A DNA stretch of 64,000 nt from Polychytrium aggregatum (lineage: Eukaryota; Chytridiomycota; Chytridiomycetes; Polychytriales): the NCBI RefSeq assembly GCF_025602895.1, contig NW_026516255.1, forward strand, positions 247,429 through 311,428, in the 5' to 3' direction. Shown here piece by piece: positions 23,806 through 34,031 of the stretch; within the stretch, counting starts at the first letter, position 1, and every line of letters starts with the position of its first letter. Position numbers and translations under genes: made by a program. A model generated the notes under the pieces. It was not told the DNA's origin and did not search any database. It was given only the letters and a program-made list of their open reading frames with translations.

Positions 23806-24765
23806 ATGGACTACCAGTCTGCTCAAGGAACCGCCGTTCAGCGGCCCCAGCGCATCGAGATCGCCTATACCTGCGGCGGTACGCTTCTATCGCATCGCAG
23901 CAACAGCACCGAGGCAATGGCTCGACTGAAGCCGCCGCGAGGATCACGATCTCTGCGGGTTCGCTGAGAACGCATAGCCCTTGCCAGGACGGCGCTGGAT
24001 ACAAACAGGGACGTTCTGGCAAGGCTTATGCGGCCTCGGCGAGCGGCACGATCCTCCTCGCTTCCGCAGACGCTAATATCATCGGTTCCTGGATAATATT
24101 CGCGACACAGAGTGCGGTGCCGACAACGAGATCAAGCCGCGAGAGCCCATCCGCTGCAAGGAATGCGGCCACCGCATCATGTACAAGAAGCGAACCAAGC
24201 GCAGTGCGTATCCCATCTGCTCGCGTGCTTGGGTTTTGCCATTTGGTTTCCTGCAGTTCCTGGGACGGCTTCTGCGCGGATGAGCGTTCGGACCGATCTG
24301 CGAACAAAAGTGCACATCCGTCTGCGCAGACGGATATGCAAAAAACGAGCACGCAGACAGAGAGATGCGCAGATCGCAGAGTTCCAGTGCATCCATGCGG
24401 GCATTCGAAGAACGAGCGCTACGATGAAGAACAGCCGAGCGGGTCGTCAACCAGCCGCGAACAACTCACCTTCAGATCGAGCCGATGCCGAAAGGATGGA
24501 TGCTCCGGCCGCGATTCATCCGGATGTCGCTGAGGAGGATTACCAAAGGTTCCCTCTCCGATGACCCGCCTCGGGATAGTCCTCCTCTTCAGCCGCAGTT
24601 GCCTCTGTTTGGATCTTTCACATACTCTTTGTCGGCAGTTCACTAACCGCAAATCCACGTTCTTCGCACCCCCCCCCAAAACGACACCCACCTCCTTCGC
24701 TCAACGTTGCCCCCACGGCGTCAAATGGCACGCCGTTTGCAGTGGTCCAGTTCGAAGCCCGATGA
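23806..24765 (+). CDS. RPB12: RNA polymerases I, II and III common subunit RPB12 (RPABC4)
   Basis: This is the small zinc-ribbon subunit shared by all three nuclear RNA polymerases, needed for core assembly. Exon 1 (23806-23878) encodes [20 protein letters not shown] and YTCG. Exon 2 (24111-24203) encodes [20 protein letters not shown] and [11 protein letters not shown]. Exon 3 is only 23 bases (24743-24765) and encodes MVQFEAR plus TGA. The three exons join in phase through GTACGC...CACAG and GTGCGT...TGCAG introns to give 62 residues, against 58 in the human protein. The four zinc-binding cysteines form two CXXC pairs (CGEC and CKEC), and the invariant C-terminus VQFEAR is present. Without the tiny last exon the frame would run on into unrelated sequence, so an automated model would probably get this gene's 3' end wrong. 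Confidence 0.95.
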
Positions 24766-25334
24766 ACGATTTCAGCGCCGAGCCATTCGCTCGCGAGTGG
24801 CTGTCAACTACCCGTATCATTCCTCCCCCTCCTCCCTCCTGATCTCGCCACTGGAAAGACGCACTGGTTTCGCAGATTCCAAGTAGCTCGGCCAGCGCAT
24901 CAACTGCATCGCCGCTCTCGGTGCACATTCTCCTCTCGTCCGCACTTGATTCTGCTCTCGTTGGTGACCCCCCTGGCTGTGCATGTTGTTGCGCAGTGAT
25001 GTCGATCGATAAGCACCCAATTTCGTTCGGGAGACTTTCAACGAGAGGGCTTGTCCGCTCTCTCCTACACACGCATAATAACACTGTCGATCCATGAGCT
25101 GTGACGAGTACTCTATAGCCCTCTAGTGGTCGGGGATGGCAAGCAGCGTTGCGGCTGGCACAATGCCCAGGGCCCTCCGCTTCCTTCCGTCGCCATCGAG
25201 AGCCGGCTTGGCCGACGCTAGTGCACATCAGTTCCAATGGGTGCCGATTCCATTCTACTTCTCTGTCAATGTATTTGAGCGCCAGGGAATGTCTACGCCG
25301 CTTTCGGCTTGGGGGTCTCCCTTGGCAGCAAATC
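24766..25334. other. Intergenic between convergent RPB12 and CCDC186-like genes
   Basis: Both neighbours end here. A C-run (24669-24677) lies just upstream, inside the last RPB12 intron. Apart from short open frames without motifs I see nothing; the 3' UTRs should lie here. Confidence 0.5.
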
Positions 25335-28300
25335 TCACTTCAAGTCCGATGGGGTGCCCGTCGTGGGTGAGATGCGGCTCGAGCGCAATTCCATCATGCC
25401 GATCCGACCCTTTGCACCTTCAGGTCTTCTTCAAGCTTCATCATCTTGGTGGTCAGTTCCTGCATCGCCAGCATACATCAGGCGGCATCAGTTCCAGCAT
25501 ATGACAAGCGAGTAGCATGTATGAGCGAACTCCAGGCAGCATTCAGCATCACCCACCCCAAGTAACTTTTGCATCTTCATGTTGATCTGCGACAGCTGAA
25601 CGGGATCCATCTTCTGCATCGCGGTGACGCTCGAGAGGATATTGAGGTTGAAGCCCTGGATGCGCAAGGAGCTCGAGAGTGAGAATAGGCAGCAGCGTCG
25701 AAGCATTATATTTCGCAAACGACTCCGATCCATCGATCCACACTGCACCGCTAGCCTCGGTGAATACCAAACCTATCGAGCCGACACACGACCACACTTT
25801 GTCCGCATTCTCATATTTGTCCCCATCAACATGCTTGGTGCTCTGTCTGACAAGAGGCGGCGGCGCACCTGTATCTTTGGAGGATCGGGCTGGAGCTCGG
25901 CTGCATAATCTCGCAGGACATACTGCTGCAGCGTTTTGGATTTTTGCTCAGACTCCTCGGCTGTCTTGGTAAGACGCTCGGTTAGAGAGCGTACCTCCGT
26001 CTCGGCGGCCTTGAGACGCTTGTTGAGAAGCTCGTTGTCCTGGGCCAGCTTGACCAGGTCGTCCGTGAGCTGCATCGGATCGGAGCAAGGTTTCGAATGA
26101 GTACTTTCATCCATCCGAGTGTACGATGCAATGGCGCTGCCGCTCCATCTTGGACTTGCTTTGTCATCCATATGCTGTCGAGTCCATCCAAGACAAACAG
26201 AAACCCTCAGACGAAGCAGGTTCCTCGACAACTCGATACGGAACGGCTATAGCGCAGGTGCTCACCCGGTCGACTTTTGGAATCCCTGCCATCTCTGGAT
26301 GCTTGGCTTGAAATCAAAATGGAGACATTCTGTCAGTACAAGCCGCGAGCCTGGGATGGATCGCCATCAAGATTCTATACGCGCAAGCCGTGCGGGAGCC
26401 TGTGCTCCGAGCAAACCAGCAGAAACGCGCTGATAGAAGTGAAATCGTAAATCGTAAATCGGCGACATCCGCCCGTATTCACAGAGGATCGCTCCACTGT
26501 ACGGTGCGAGTCTCAGATCCTGCTTACACGGCGAATCGCTGGGATTCTCGAGCTCGGGAGGGGCGCTTGGGCTGGACTGGGGTGCGCTGTTTTGCTTCCT
26601 CTCTTTTGCAAGCTGCTTCTGCAGGTCTTTGATCTGAAGTGAACCGAGGGCCAGAACGTATCAAATAGTTACCCATGTCAGCCAGAATGTAAGTTATGCT
26701 GCGCCATAACCGCTCCTTGGCCAAGGGAGAACTCATCGCGGGCCTCGTTACCCGTCTTCAGCATCGACTCTGACCGCGGAGCACAGAATACAGTGCACAA
26801 AGTGCAGAATCGGTGTGGGATTCAAGGCCATGGCATCAAAACATTGCATGCTTCAGCAAGGAACCGGCCAGCGAGCCGGTGGGACTGAGGCCTCCGAGAA
26901 TATCGAAAGCCAACCCTTACGATTTGATTGTGGCGCTTCTCCGCAAGCTTCATGTCATGCTCAGCCTGAAGAAGCCTTTCATTCACTTGGTTCGCTTCGA
27001 GCTTGAGGGCTTCGAGCTCGCTCGAGAGCTGCTTCACAACCTGTTCATGTTCTGCTTTGGCCACTTCGGTCTCCTTTTGAACAGACTCGATCGAGGCATC
27101 TAACTCGCTGATGCGCTGCTTGAGCTGTGCTTCTCGCTGTCCCAGTTCGTCGCGCTCTTTCTCGGCTTTGCCCGCTTGCTTCTTGAGATGGGCTTCGCTT
27201 TGCTGAAGCTCGTCACAGCGAGACTTGAGCTTCTTGATCGACTCGTCCTTTTCGGCCAGCGCTTTAGAGGATCTCTCGAACGACGCGCGAGAAACCTCCA
27301 TCTCGGCGGTGAGGACGCCGTGGGTGCTTTCCAACTGAGCTAATTGCTCCTTTAATGCCGTCAGCTCATCTTCCAGATGCGCACTACTGGCTTTGATTTT
27401 GAGGTACTCATCGCGGGTCTGCTCGTAATCTTTCTCCTTGGCGGTCAGTTTGGTTGATACTTCCTCAAACTGCTTGGCCCCCTCCTGCTTGCTTGTCTGC
27501 AGATCTTGTTGAAGTTGCTTGATGGTTTGCGTTTTGGCGGCGATGTCATCGCTACGGGCGGCAAGGTCCTTTTCAAACTTCTTGATCAAGTCGGTCTTTT
27601 GCGACTCCAGGGCCGCAATGTCCTTTTTGATCTTTTCGAAATCGGCAGTGAGCTTTTGCTTCTCTTTCTTGGAGCTCTCTTCGAGCACACCCCGTTCCTT
27701 CTTCCATCGCTCCTCCATATCGAGCCTTTCTTTCTTGAAGAGCTCTTCTTGAGCCGCACGCTCCTTCTTTGCCCTTTCTTCTGCCTCGGCCCGATCTTTC
27801 TTGGCGCGGTCTTCGCTGTCTTGCTTGAGTTTTTTCTCGACGAGGTTGCGCTCGGTCTGGCTGGCGCTGAGCTTTTCCTGCAAAGATTTTACCTGGGCGT
27901 CGCTGGCATCCTTGGCTTGCTTGACGCTTTGCTGCAACAGGGACAGCTCCTTCTTGGATAAGCCAATCTGGGCCTCGAGCTGAGCGCATTCGGTTGATTT
28001 AGCCTTGATCTGCGCCTCCAAATCCGCAACAGCGGCCTCGTGGGTCCGGGTGAGGGTCTCAATCTCAGCCGCTTTCTTCTTGAGACCTTCGTCAAAGGCC
28101 TGCTGCCTGGAGTTGAGGTCGGCTTTATGTGCGGCCTCGGCCTCGGCAGCGGCGCTTTCTCTGAGCCTGATTTCGGTATTGAGGCGGTCATCCTTCTCTC
28201 GCAATGACTGTGCATACTTTTCCTCCAGGGTCTTGATGCTTTCGGCCTGGGCGGCAGCATCGACAGCAAGAGTCTTCAGTTGATCCTCGAGCGCGCGGAT

Positions 28301-31300
28301 CTTTCTGGCGGCCTCCTGTTCGAGATGTTCCCGGTCGCGCTGATGTTGCTGCTCCAGTTGCTGTATCTTGCCGCGATAGCCAGCTTCCAGTGTCTCCAGC
28401 TCACGACCCTTGAGGGTCTCCCACTCCGAGGCGGTCTTCTTGTGTGATGTTTCGAGGTCCTGGAGCCTGGATTCGCGCTCGCAGAGTTGGACACGGAAGT
28501 GTTCAGCGGCCTCCGCGGTCTGTTTCTTAAAGCTCTCGTCTAACTCCTTGATCTTGTTCTCGAACAAGAGACTCTGGTCGCACGTATTCTTCTCGCTTTG
28601 GCTGATTTGGATTTGGCACTGCTCCAGCTGCACAGTCGCTTCGTCAATCCGCTTTTGGAGCTGCCCGGCTTCGACGTTATGGAGGTCGGACTGGATCTTT
28701 GCGTCGGCGGAATACTGCAGTCTGGCTCGGTCCATGTCTGCCTTGAGTCCCTCAATGGTTCTATTGAGGTGATCGACCTCAAGTCGGAGCCGCTCGACGA
28801 CAACGTCTGTGGCCGGCGCATCGCCGTGCTCCGGAGCCTCCGTGCCGTCCGTAGCCTTCGTGTCGCTGGATTCCATGCCTTCGTTGATGTGCACGCTCTG
28901 GAGTTTGGATACCTGGGCTTTGAGCTGGGCAACCTGTTCCCAGGCATCGCTGACTTCCTGCTGGGCGCGAGCAATTGCCTCGCGATCGACATGGGACTCG
29001 AGCTCTCGGATGCGATTATCTCTAGCTCGCAAGGCGTCTTGAAGCTGCTGGCTTGTGGCCTTCTGCCCCTGATACTGTGTCTTTTCTGTCTCCAGCGCCT
29101 GCTTCAGCTGCCCAAGTGCCTTTTCGTGCCCTGCATTGATATTTTGAACTTCCAGCTGCTGAGCCTGCTTCAGAGCATCAATCTCGGATTGAAGTCTCTC
29201 TGAGCGGCGCAATACTTCGGCGCTGCTGTCCAGCAGTGCTTGCTGGACGTTGGTGAGCTCTTGCTCCGCCTGCTGTGACTTGCTCTTGTATTGATCGATT
29301 TGCTGTACCAACGACGTGTTGATCTCTGTCATGGTTCTTTCTCTTTCGACGATGCTCTCTTTCAGGGCCTTGATCTCAATGTCAGCCGCGGTGAGCTTCT
29401 CGGTAAGCTGATTGGCGACCTGTGCTGCAGCGAGCTCGGCGGATGTTGCCCCTGAGGACTCGACCTCCTGGTCGATCTTCACTGCCACAGAACCGGCGTG
29501 CGGAGAATCCCCGACTTGCTTTTGTGCCGATTTCATCGCCTCGAGTTCCCTGTGGAGGGATTCAACCTCCAACTTGGTGGCTTTGAGGCATTGTTCAAGT
29601 CGGTCCCGGTCCCTTTTGAGCTCCTCCGTTGCTGGGTCTTGAGCTGGCTGCTGTGCTGATGTAGGTGTAGGATGCGGGGTTTGTTCGGCAGAGGCTGGAG
29701 ATTTTGCCGACGAGGTGGCTGGGTCGACGGGGCTCCCTGCACCGCCTGGTGTGCCTTGGCCGCCCGAAATCGCTGATGGTGGTGCGGACGACGAGACCAG
29801 AGGTGCCTGGACGGCCGCTCCGGTGGCAGGCGCTGTGTTTGCTGATGGCTTGTATCCCCACCAGCTCTTTGCCGCCGCAAATGACGAGGCGTAGTTGGGT
29901 GCTGATGGCTGAGCAGGGGGAGTGGCGGTGGAAGCAGCAGTCGAAGCAGCAGTCGAAGCAGTAGTCGAAGCGACGGAGGGAGCAGCGCCGACCGATGTCG
30001 ATGCCGCACCGTTGCCGGGCTCAGGCTGCCTTTTCTCAGACTCGGCCTTCTTCTTGTAGGCCTCCAGCTCGGCGTTTGCATGGTTTAGTTTGTCCTGCAG
30101 AGCTTTTCTTTCGCTCTGGAGCGTCGCAACCTCTTCCTCAAGCACCTTGGATGGCAAAGGTATGGATGCCGCGTCCAGAACAGGCTTGCCCGAGGATGTT
30201 CGATATCGATTGAGCTCGTCCAGGGCCGTATGGAGCTTGGATACCAGCTCTTTCTGTTTGAGATCGCTCTCTGCTGTGATGCTGTGGATGTTTTCTTTGA
30301 GTGCCACATTCTGGTTGCAGATATAGGATGAGGTGCGATCTGGAATGTAAGTGTCGCGGCAAACAGCCGGACCATGCAAACAAGGGCTGACCCGAAAAGC
30401 GCTGGATTCGGCCAGCCACTCGTCAAAGTCACCAGCATAGCTGCTGGGTGAGCGTGCGAGCTCGAACTTACTTGCGACTTGTGATCGTTGAGGAGCTCGA
30501 CTTCCCCTCTCAAACGCGAGTTTTCCTCCATGAGCTGCTGGAGCGCCAGCTTCTCTTTGGCTTTCTGGATGACCGCTGGCACACAGGGAAACGCCGACCG
30601 AACATTGGTGCAGCGTGTTGGCGACATAAGTGTTGGTCGGTGTAGAGAGGTCCTCGCCGTGACCAACGGTCGGGCTGAGCGATCCGTGTGCCTTTCGAAC
30701 GAGGCGGTCCCGCTTTCTCACAGCACAGCATCCCCCAAAGCTCACCATTGACTTTCTTGAGCTCCTTCTCCAAATTGATGCGCTCTCGATCGACAACCTG
30801 CTTTTCTTTCTCTAGCAACGACTTGTCCTTGAGGAGCACTGTCTTTGAATTCTTTTCAGCCTCCAGGTCTGTGACCACAAGTGTTCATAGCGTGGGAGAA
30901 TGAGGCATTGTTAGTGTCGGTACGGCCGATGATGCAGCCCAGAGTATGGCCCATCCGTACTGAACAATGCTCGTCCACACTATCACGTCTCTCGTGGGTC
31001 AGGTTGCAGAAGCAATGCGGACGCGCCTTGGGATAGCTTTTTGACCTGGGACTCGACAGCAAGCTTCTCGGTTTTCAGCAACTCAATCTACCAGTCGATC
31101 GCGTGGTTAGAGACTCGGATCGATACCAAGAGCACTCAAACACAGTGCCATGATATCAATCAAGAAAGTGCAGTGGTGGCTGTGCTAGTTGGTGGTTGCT
31201 GTGTTGGAGCGGCTGCTGCGTCGGACTGTTGCGCGGATGGATAGGCCGTGGGCGACCGACCGACTATCCCCACCTGCTTTTCGAGCTCTTGTGCCAGGGC

Positions 31301-31420
31301 CTCCGGTGCGGGGCTCGACTGAGGAGCATCTCCTTGGACCATCGATCCAGCGGATGTCTCTGGCTGTGGCGTGTTATCAGCCGCGCCAGAAGGCGAATGT
31401 GGTTCCGCGACCTGACTCAT
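25335..31420 (-). CDS. Long coiled-coil protein, CCDC186 / golgin-104-like
   Basis: The predicted product is a very long coiled coil, likely a Golgi or endosome vesicle tether. The ATG at 31420 begins SQVAEPHSPSGAADNTPQPE. Short exons (for example IELLKTEKLAVESQVKKLSQ and LLEKEKQVVDRERINLEKEL) lead to one large exon from about 30340 to 26921. That exon encodes a coiled coil of over 1000 residues, interrupted early by an Ala/Pro/Ser-rich stretch. After the donor following AEKRHNQIV come IKDLQKQLAKERKQ, then LLNKRLKAAETEVRSLTERL and SEQKSKTLQQYVLRDY, then DPVQLSQINMKMQKLL and TTKMMKLEEDL, ending PSDLK with TGA at 25335-25337. The sequence 'EK.KTLQ.YVLR' followed by 'L..IN.KMQ.LLE' resembles the C-terminal signature of CCDC186/CCCP-1, a dense-core-vesicle and endosome-Golgi factor in animals. 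Coiled coils match loosely, so family assignment rests on the C-terminal exons. Confidence 0.65.
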
Positions 31421-31897
31421 TAGCAGCTGCCCGTCGCCTTGATGGCTCGATAATCGCTGGGATGAGACGATGATGCCCTGCTATCGATTCCAACTGCAGA
31501 GAGAGAGAGCCCCAGCCACGTGAACAGCCAGATGATGTCATGCATTGATCGGCGTCCGCACACCTTCCAGGCGCCGCATTCACCAAGACCCAGCCCGTGA
31601 TGGCCCCACACCGGCTGTGATGGGCGATGAGAGTGCGTATATTCAGCATCCGTACAAAATGATCACTGGCCGCCAACTGGCCGTCCGTTCAGGGTTGTGG
31701 CGAGCGCCGTAAATCTGTTCCACTGCCAGTCGAAAAAGGGTGGCTGGTTCGTCCAAAGGAAGCAACTTGACTGTGATTGCGGCCGCTGGCCAGGGCTGCT
31801 CGGCGCGACAGCGAGCAAGAAGGAAACTAGGCCTGTGGTGATGGATCGATGCCGGTTGGTTTGGAGGCGGGCTGGTGTCTGATCGCTGGAAAGGCCC
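31421..31897. promoter_or_regulatory. 5' flank of the CCDC186-like gene
   Basis: About 480 bases lie between the CCDC186-like start and the stop of the GON7-like gene, both on the minus strand. No coding motif is seen. A GA dinucleotide tract (31499-31509) is present. Confidence 0.45.
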
Positions 31898-32245
31898 TCA
31901 GTGGGTGCGGGGCTTTTTGGGCGCCGATGGGCTGATCTCGTCTTGGCCAGAAGTACTTGCCTTGTCGCCACGATCGCCACGATTGCTGTCGTCTTGAAGA
32001 TCATCATCCTCATCGCTATCCCCATCGTCGTCGTCATCTGCTTCCTGCTCGGCAATGCCGGCCTCGTATACCTCGATGTGCCGGGTGAGATGCGAGTTGA
32101 CCGATGCTTTGAGCTGTCCCAGATCAGCAACCAGCTGAGCGAGCGGGGCGAGCTGGGTTTCGCCTGCAGCAACCTGGGATTGCTGGATGCTGATGGAGCA
32201 TGGCGGTTGTGTCTGCAGGGACACCGAGGCGCTGGGGAGAGCCAT
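31898..32245 (-). CDS. GON7: Small acidic-tailed protein, probable KEOPS subunit GON7
   Basis: This is a single-exon frame of 115 residues from the ATG at 32245. An N-terminal half rich in Ser/Gln is followed by an amphipathic helix (LAPLAQLVADLGQLKASVNS), a long acidic run (EADDDDDGDSDEDDDLQDDS) and a basic end, SAPKKPRTH. The same arrangement, a short helix of LL..V.Q.K type, an Asp/Glu block and a terminal PSA-K-RP-T motif, occurs in human GON7 (C14orf142). GON7 is a small, largely disordered subunit of the KEOPS complex that makes the t6A modification of ANN-decoding tRNAs. The resemblance is in layout and a few residues rather than long identity, so this is a candidate assignment. The frame is open further upstream, to about 33088, but that part overlaps TMEM208 and looks non-coding. 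The gene is divergent from TMEM208. Confidence 0.5.
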   Translation of the reverse strand: MALPSASVSLQTQPPCSISIQQSQVAAGETQLAPLAQLVADLGQLKASVNSHLTRHIEVYEAGIAEQEADDDDDGDSDEDDDLQDDSNRGDRGDKASTSGQDEISPSAPKKPRTH

Positions 32246-32456
32246 CAGGGCAGCGTCGGCGCAATGTCGATGATCGCAAGACAACCTCAGAATCAAGCCA
32301 AAAGCCAGCACTTTGTTCTCGCTCGTCCCCGCTTCTTCTCGCCCAGCCGAGGCGAGGCGAGACGGGGAGGTTGCAGACTTGAGTTCCAGAAACAGCGGCT
32401 GGCCGACAGTCGCTGGACTGTCTCGCCATCCATCTGCAACATCCAACGAGCGAGCC
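32246..32456. promoter_or_regulatory. Short shared promoter, GON7-like / TMEM208
   Basis: Only 211 bases separate the two divergent start codons, so 5' UTRs and promoters of both genes must be packed here or overlap. No TATA-like element is evident. Confidence 0.5.
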
Positions 32457-33676
32457 ATGGTAAGAAGGCACTGCTCCATCGTGCGAGGACGCAGCGGTGG
32501 TATGAGTGATCTGAATCGCAGGTGCCATCGCCCACAATCTGCTGGAATCGCTCGCGGCTGGCGATCGATGCTGACAATCCGGGCCTCATCCGCCGCACAT
32601 GTGTCGATCTTTGGCCCGACGGGGTTCAGGCAAAGGAATCGGCCAAGAAGATTATGGCACAGAATGCAAAGATCCTCTCGGATCTGCAGCTGCAGCTCGG
32701 CATTGCCAGTCTGATCTATATCATCTGGCGATTCGCCGTGCGCTACAGCTCCATCTCGATCTGGCACATTGTCGGTTTTGTGCTTGTTGAGGGATCTTTG
32801 TTCTTCATCTACACTCAGCTGCAAGCATTCTCTCGCCCAAGCTACGAGACTGGAAGCAACGTCGTCCGAGATGGCGGAGCAGACCTGAAGAGCGAGGGCA
32901 TGATTGCCTACAGTGAGTGCTTGCTGCAGACACGTTGCTCCTCTGTGGTTTGGATTTGGCTTTGGATTTGGCCTTGGATTTGGCCTTGGTTGGCCCAGCC
33001 GAGGGCACATACATCGAAAGGGCACATGCATCGAGAACGCACATGCATCGAGAGAGCGGCGGCGCGGCGGCCAATTCAATTGTATCATCGGGATACTCAG
33101 CAGCTGCTCGTCCCCGGTCTAATTGCCGTCGCCTTGGTCAGTGTTTGATGTGATCTATATTGGGCTCTTCGTCCTGATCACCTCGGCCTTTATCTCGGAC
33201 TACTTCTGGTGGACGTTCCTTGGTAAGTATTGTTGCTGTAATAATGCGATCAGGAGCCCGAGGCGCTGCTTCTGTCCCTCGATTGCTCCTGGCCAAGCAC
33301 AGATGGCTCACGAGCTCCAACGTGCGTTATCCACAGTGATTCCTGGCTATGCTGTCTACAAGCTGTGGAGCCAGGTAAGCCAGCTTCCTGCGTTGCCGAG
33401 GACGGCATTCAGGGTCGCCAGAGCGGTGTCTCTGATGGCTGGGTGATCAACACGCCATATCATAGGCGCTTGATCTGGGTGGAGGCGAGCGGTGAGAACG
33501 GTCGTCCGACGACGTTCTGACACACAGATCTGACACACGGATCTGACTCACCCGAATTGCTTGATCGCATGGTTGTACGGCGATGCCGGTGCCGACGCAC
33601 TTGTTAGATCAAACCACTCCTCTTTGGCCAGTCCACCCCCGTTGCCAAAGGACCCGTCAAGAAAGGAAGGAAGTAG
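32457..33676 (+). CDS. TMEM208: TMEM208 / SND2-like ER membrane protein
   Basis: The SND2/TMEM208 family acts in SRP-independent targeting of membrane proteins to the ER. Five coding exons join exactly: 32457-32459, 32630-32912, 33142-33222, 33337-33374 and 33632-33676. They total 450 bases, 149 residues. The protein starts MAKESAKKIMAQNAKILSDL and has three to four membrane segments: LGIASLIYIIWRFAV, WHIVGFVLVEGSLFFIY, YIGLFVLITSAFI and the stretch through FWWTFLVIPGYAVYKLW. It ends with a basic tail, GPVKKGRK. This matches family size (173 in human) and topology, including the internal SYETGSNVVRDGGADLKSEG loop. The first coding exon carries only the ATG, with GTAAGA directly after it; the second exon begins GCAAAGGAA. 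The last junction (SQ to STPV) is the least certain, because another small exon could lie between 33375 and 33631. Confidence 0.87.
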
Positions 33677-34031
33677 AGTTGCTTCCGAGGTCGCCTGTCG
33701 ATTCAGGACTGGCGAGATGAATCCAACGACTGCTCAGCCATTGGGAGCAAGAGTCCGGTGCCGACCTTGAAAGACATCACTGGAGGCAATACCGACCGAA
33801 CTTGTGGGTTCAGCTAGTGTCACAATACAGAATTTGTTCAAGGACATGTCTCAAGCATAGGGCACCATCCAGCGCGATGGGTGCAGGCAAAGCAAGAGGT
33901 ACAAGAGAAAGGAAAGCTACAAATAAGGGCAGGGGCTGCACGATCGAAGGCCCAGGAGCCCTTGCACGCAACCCGCATACGGAAGCAAGATGGTCAGGCT
34001 TCAGGTCGATCACCCGCGCGCAGCCGGGTCT
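33677..34031. other. Intergenic between convergent TMEM208 and DAHP synthase genes
   Basis: These 355 bases hold the 3' ends of both genes. No gene or clear repeat is visible. Confidence 0.5.

Noticed and set aside
30340-30796. Extension of the large coiled-coil exon to about 30796 as one frame
   Set aside because: The upstream part lacks heptad character and contains intron-like sequence. Separate short exons in other frames carry the coiled-coil residues (for example QQLMEENSRLRGEVELLNDH).
32246-33088. Longer 396-residue minus-strand frame upstream of the GON7-like gene
   Set aside because: It lies antisense to the well-supported TMEM208 exons and its sequence has no motif.
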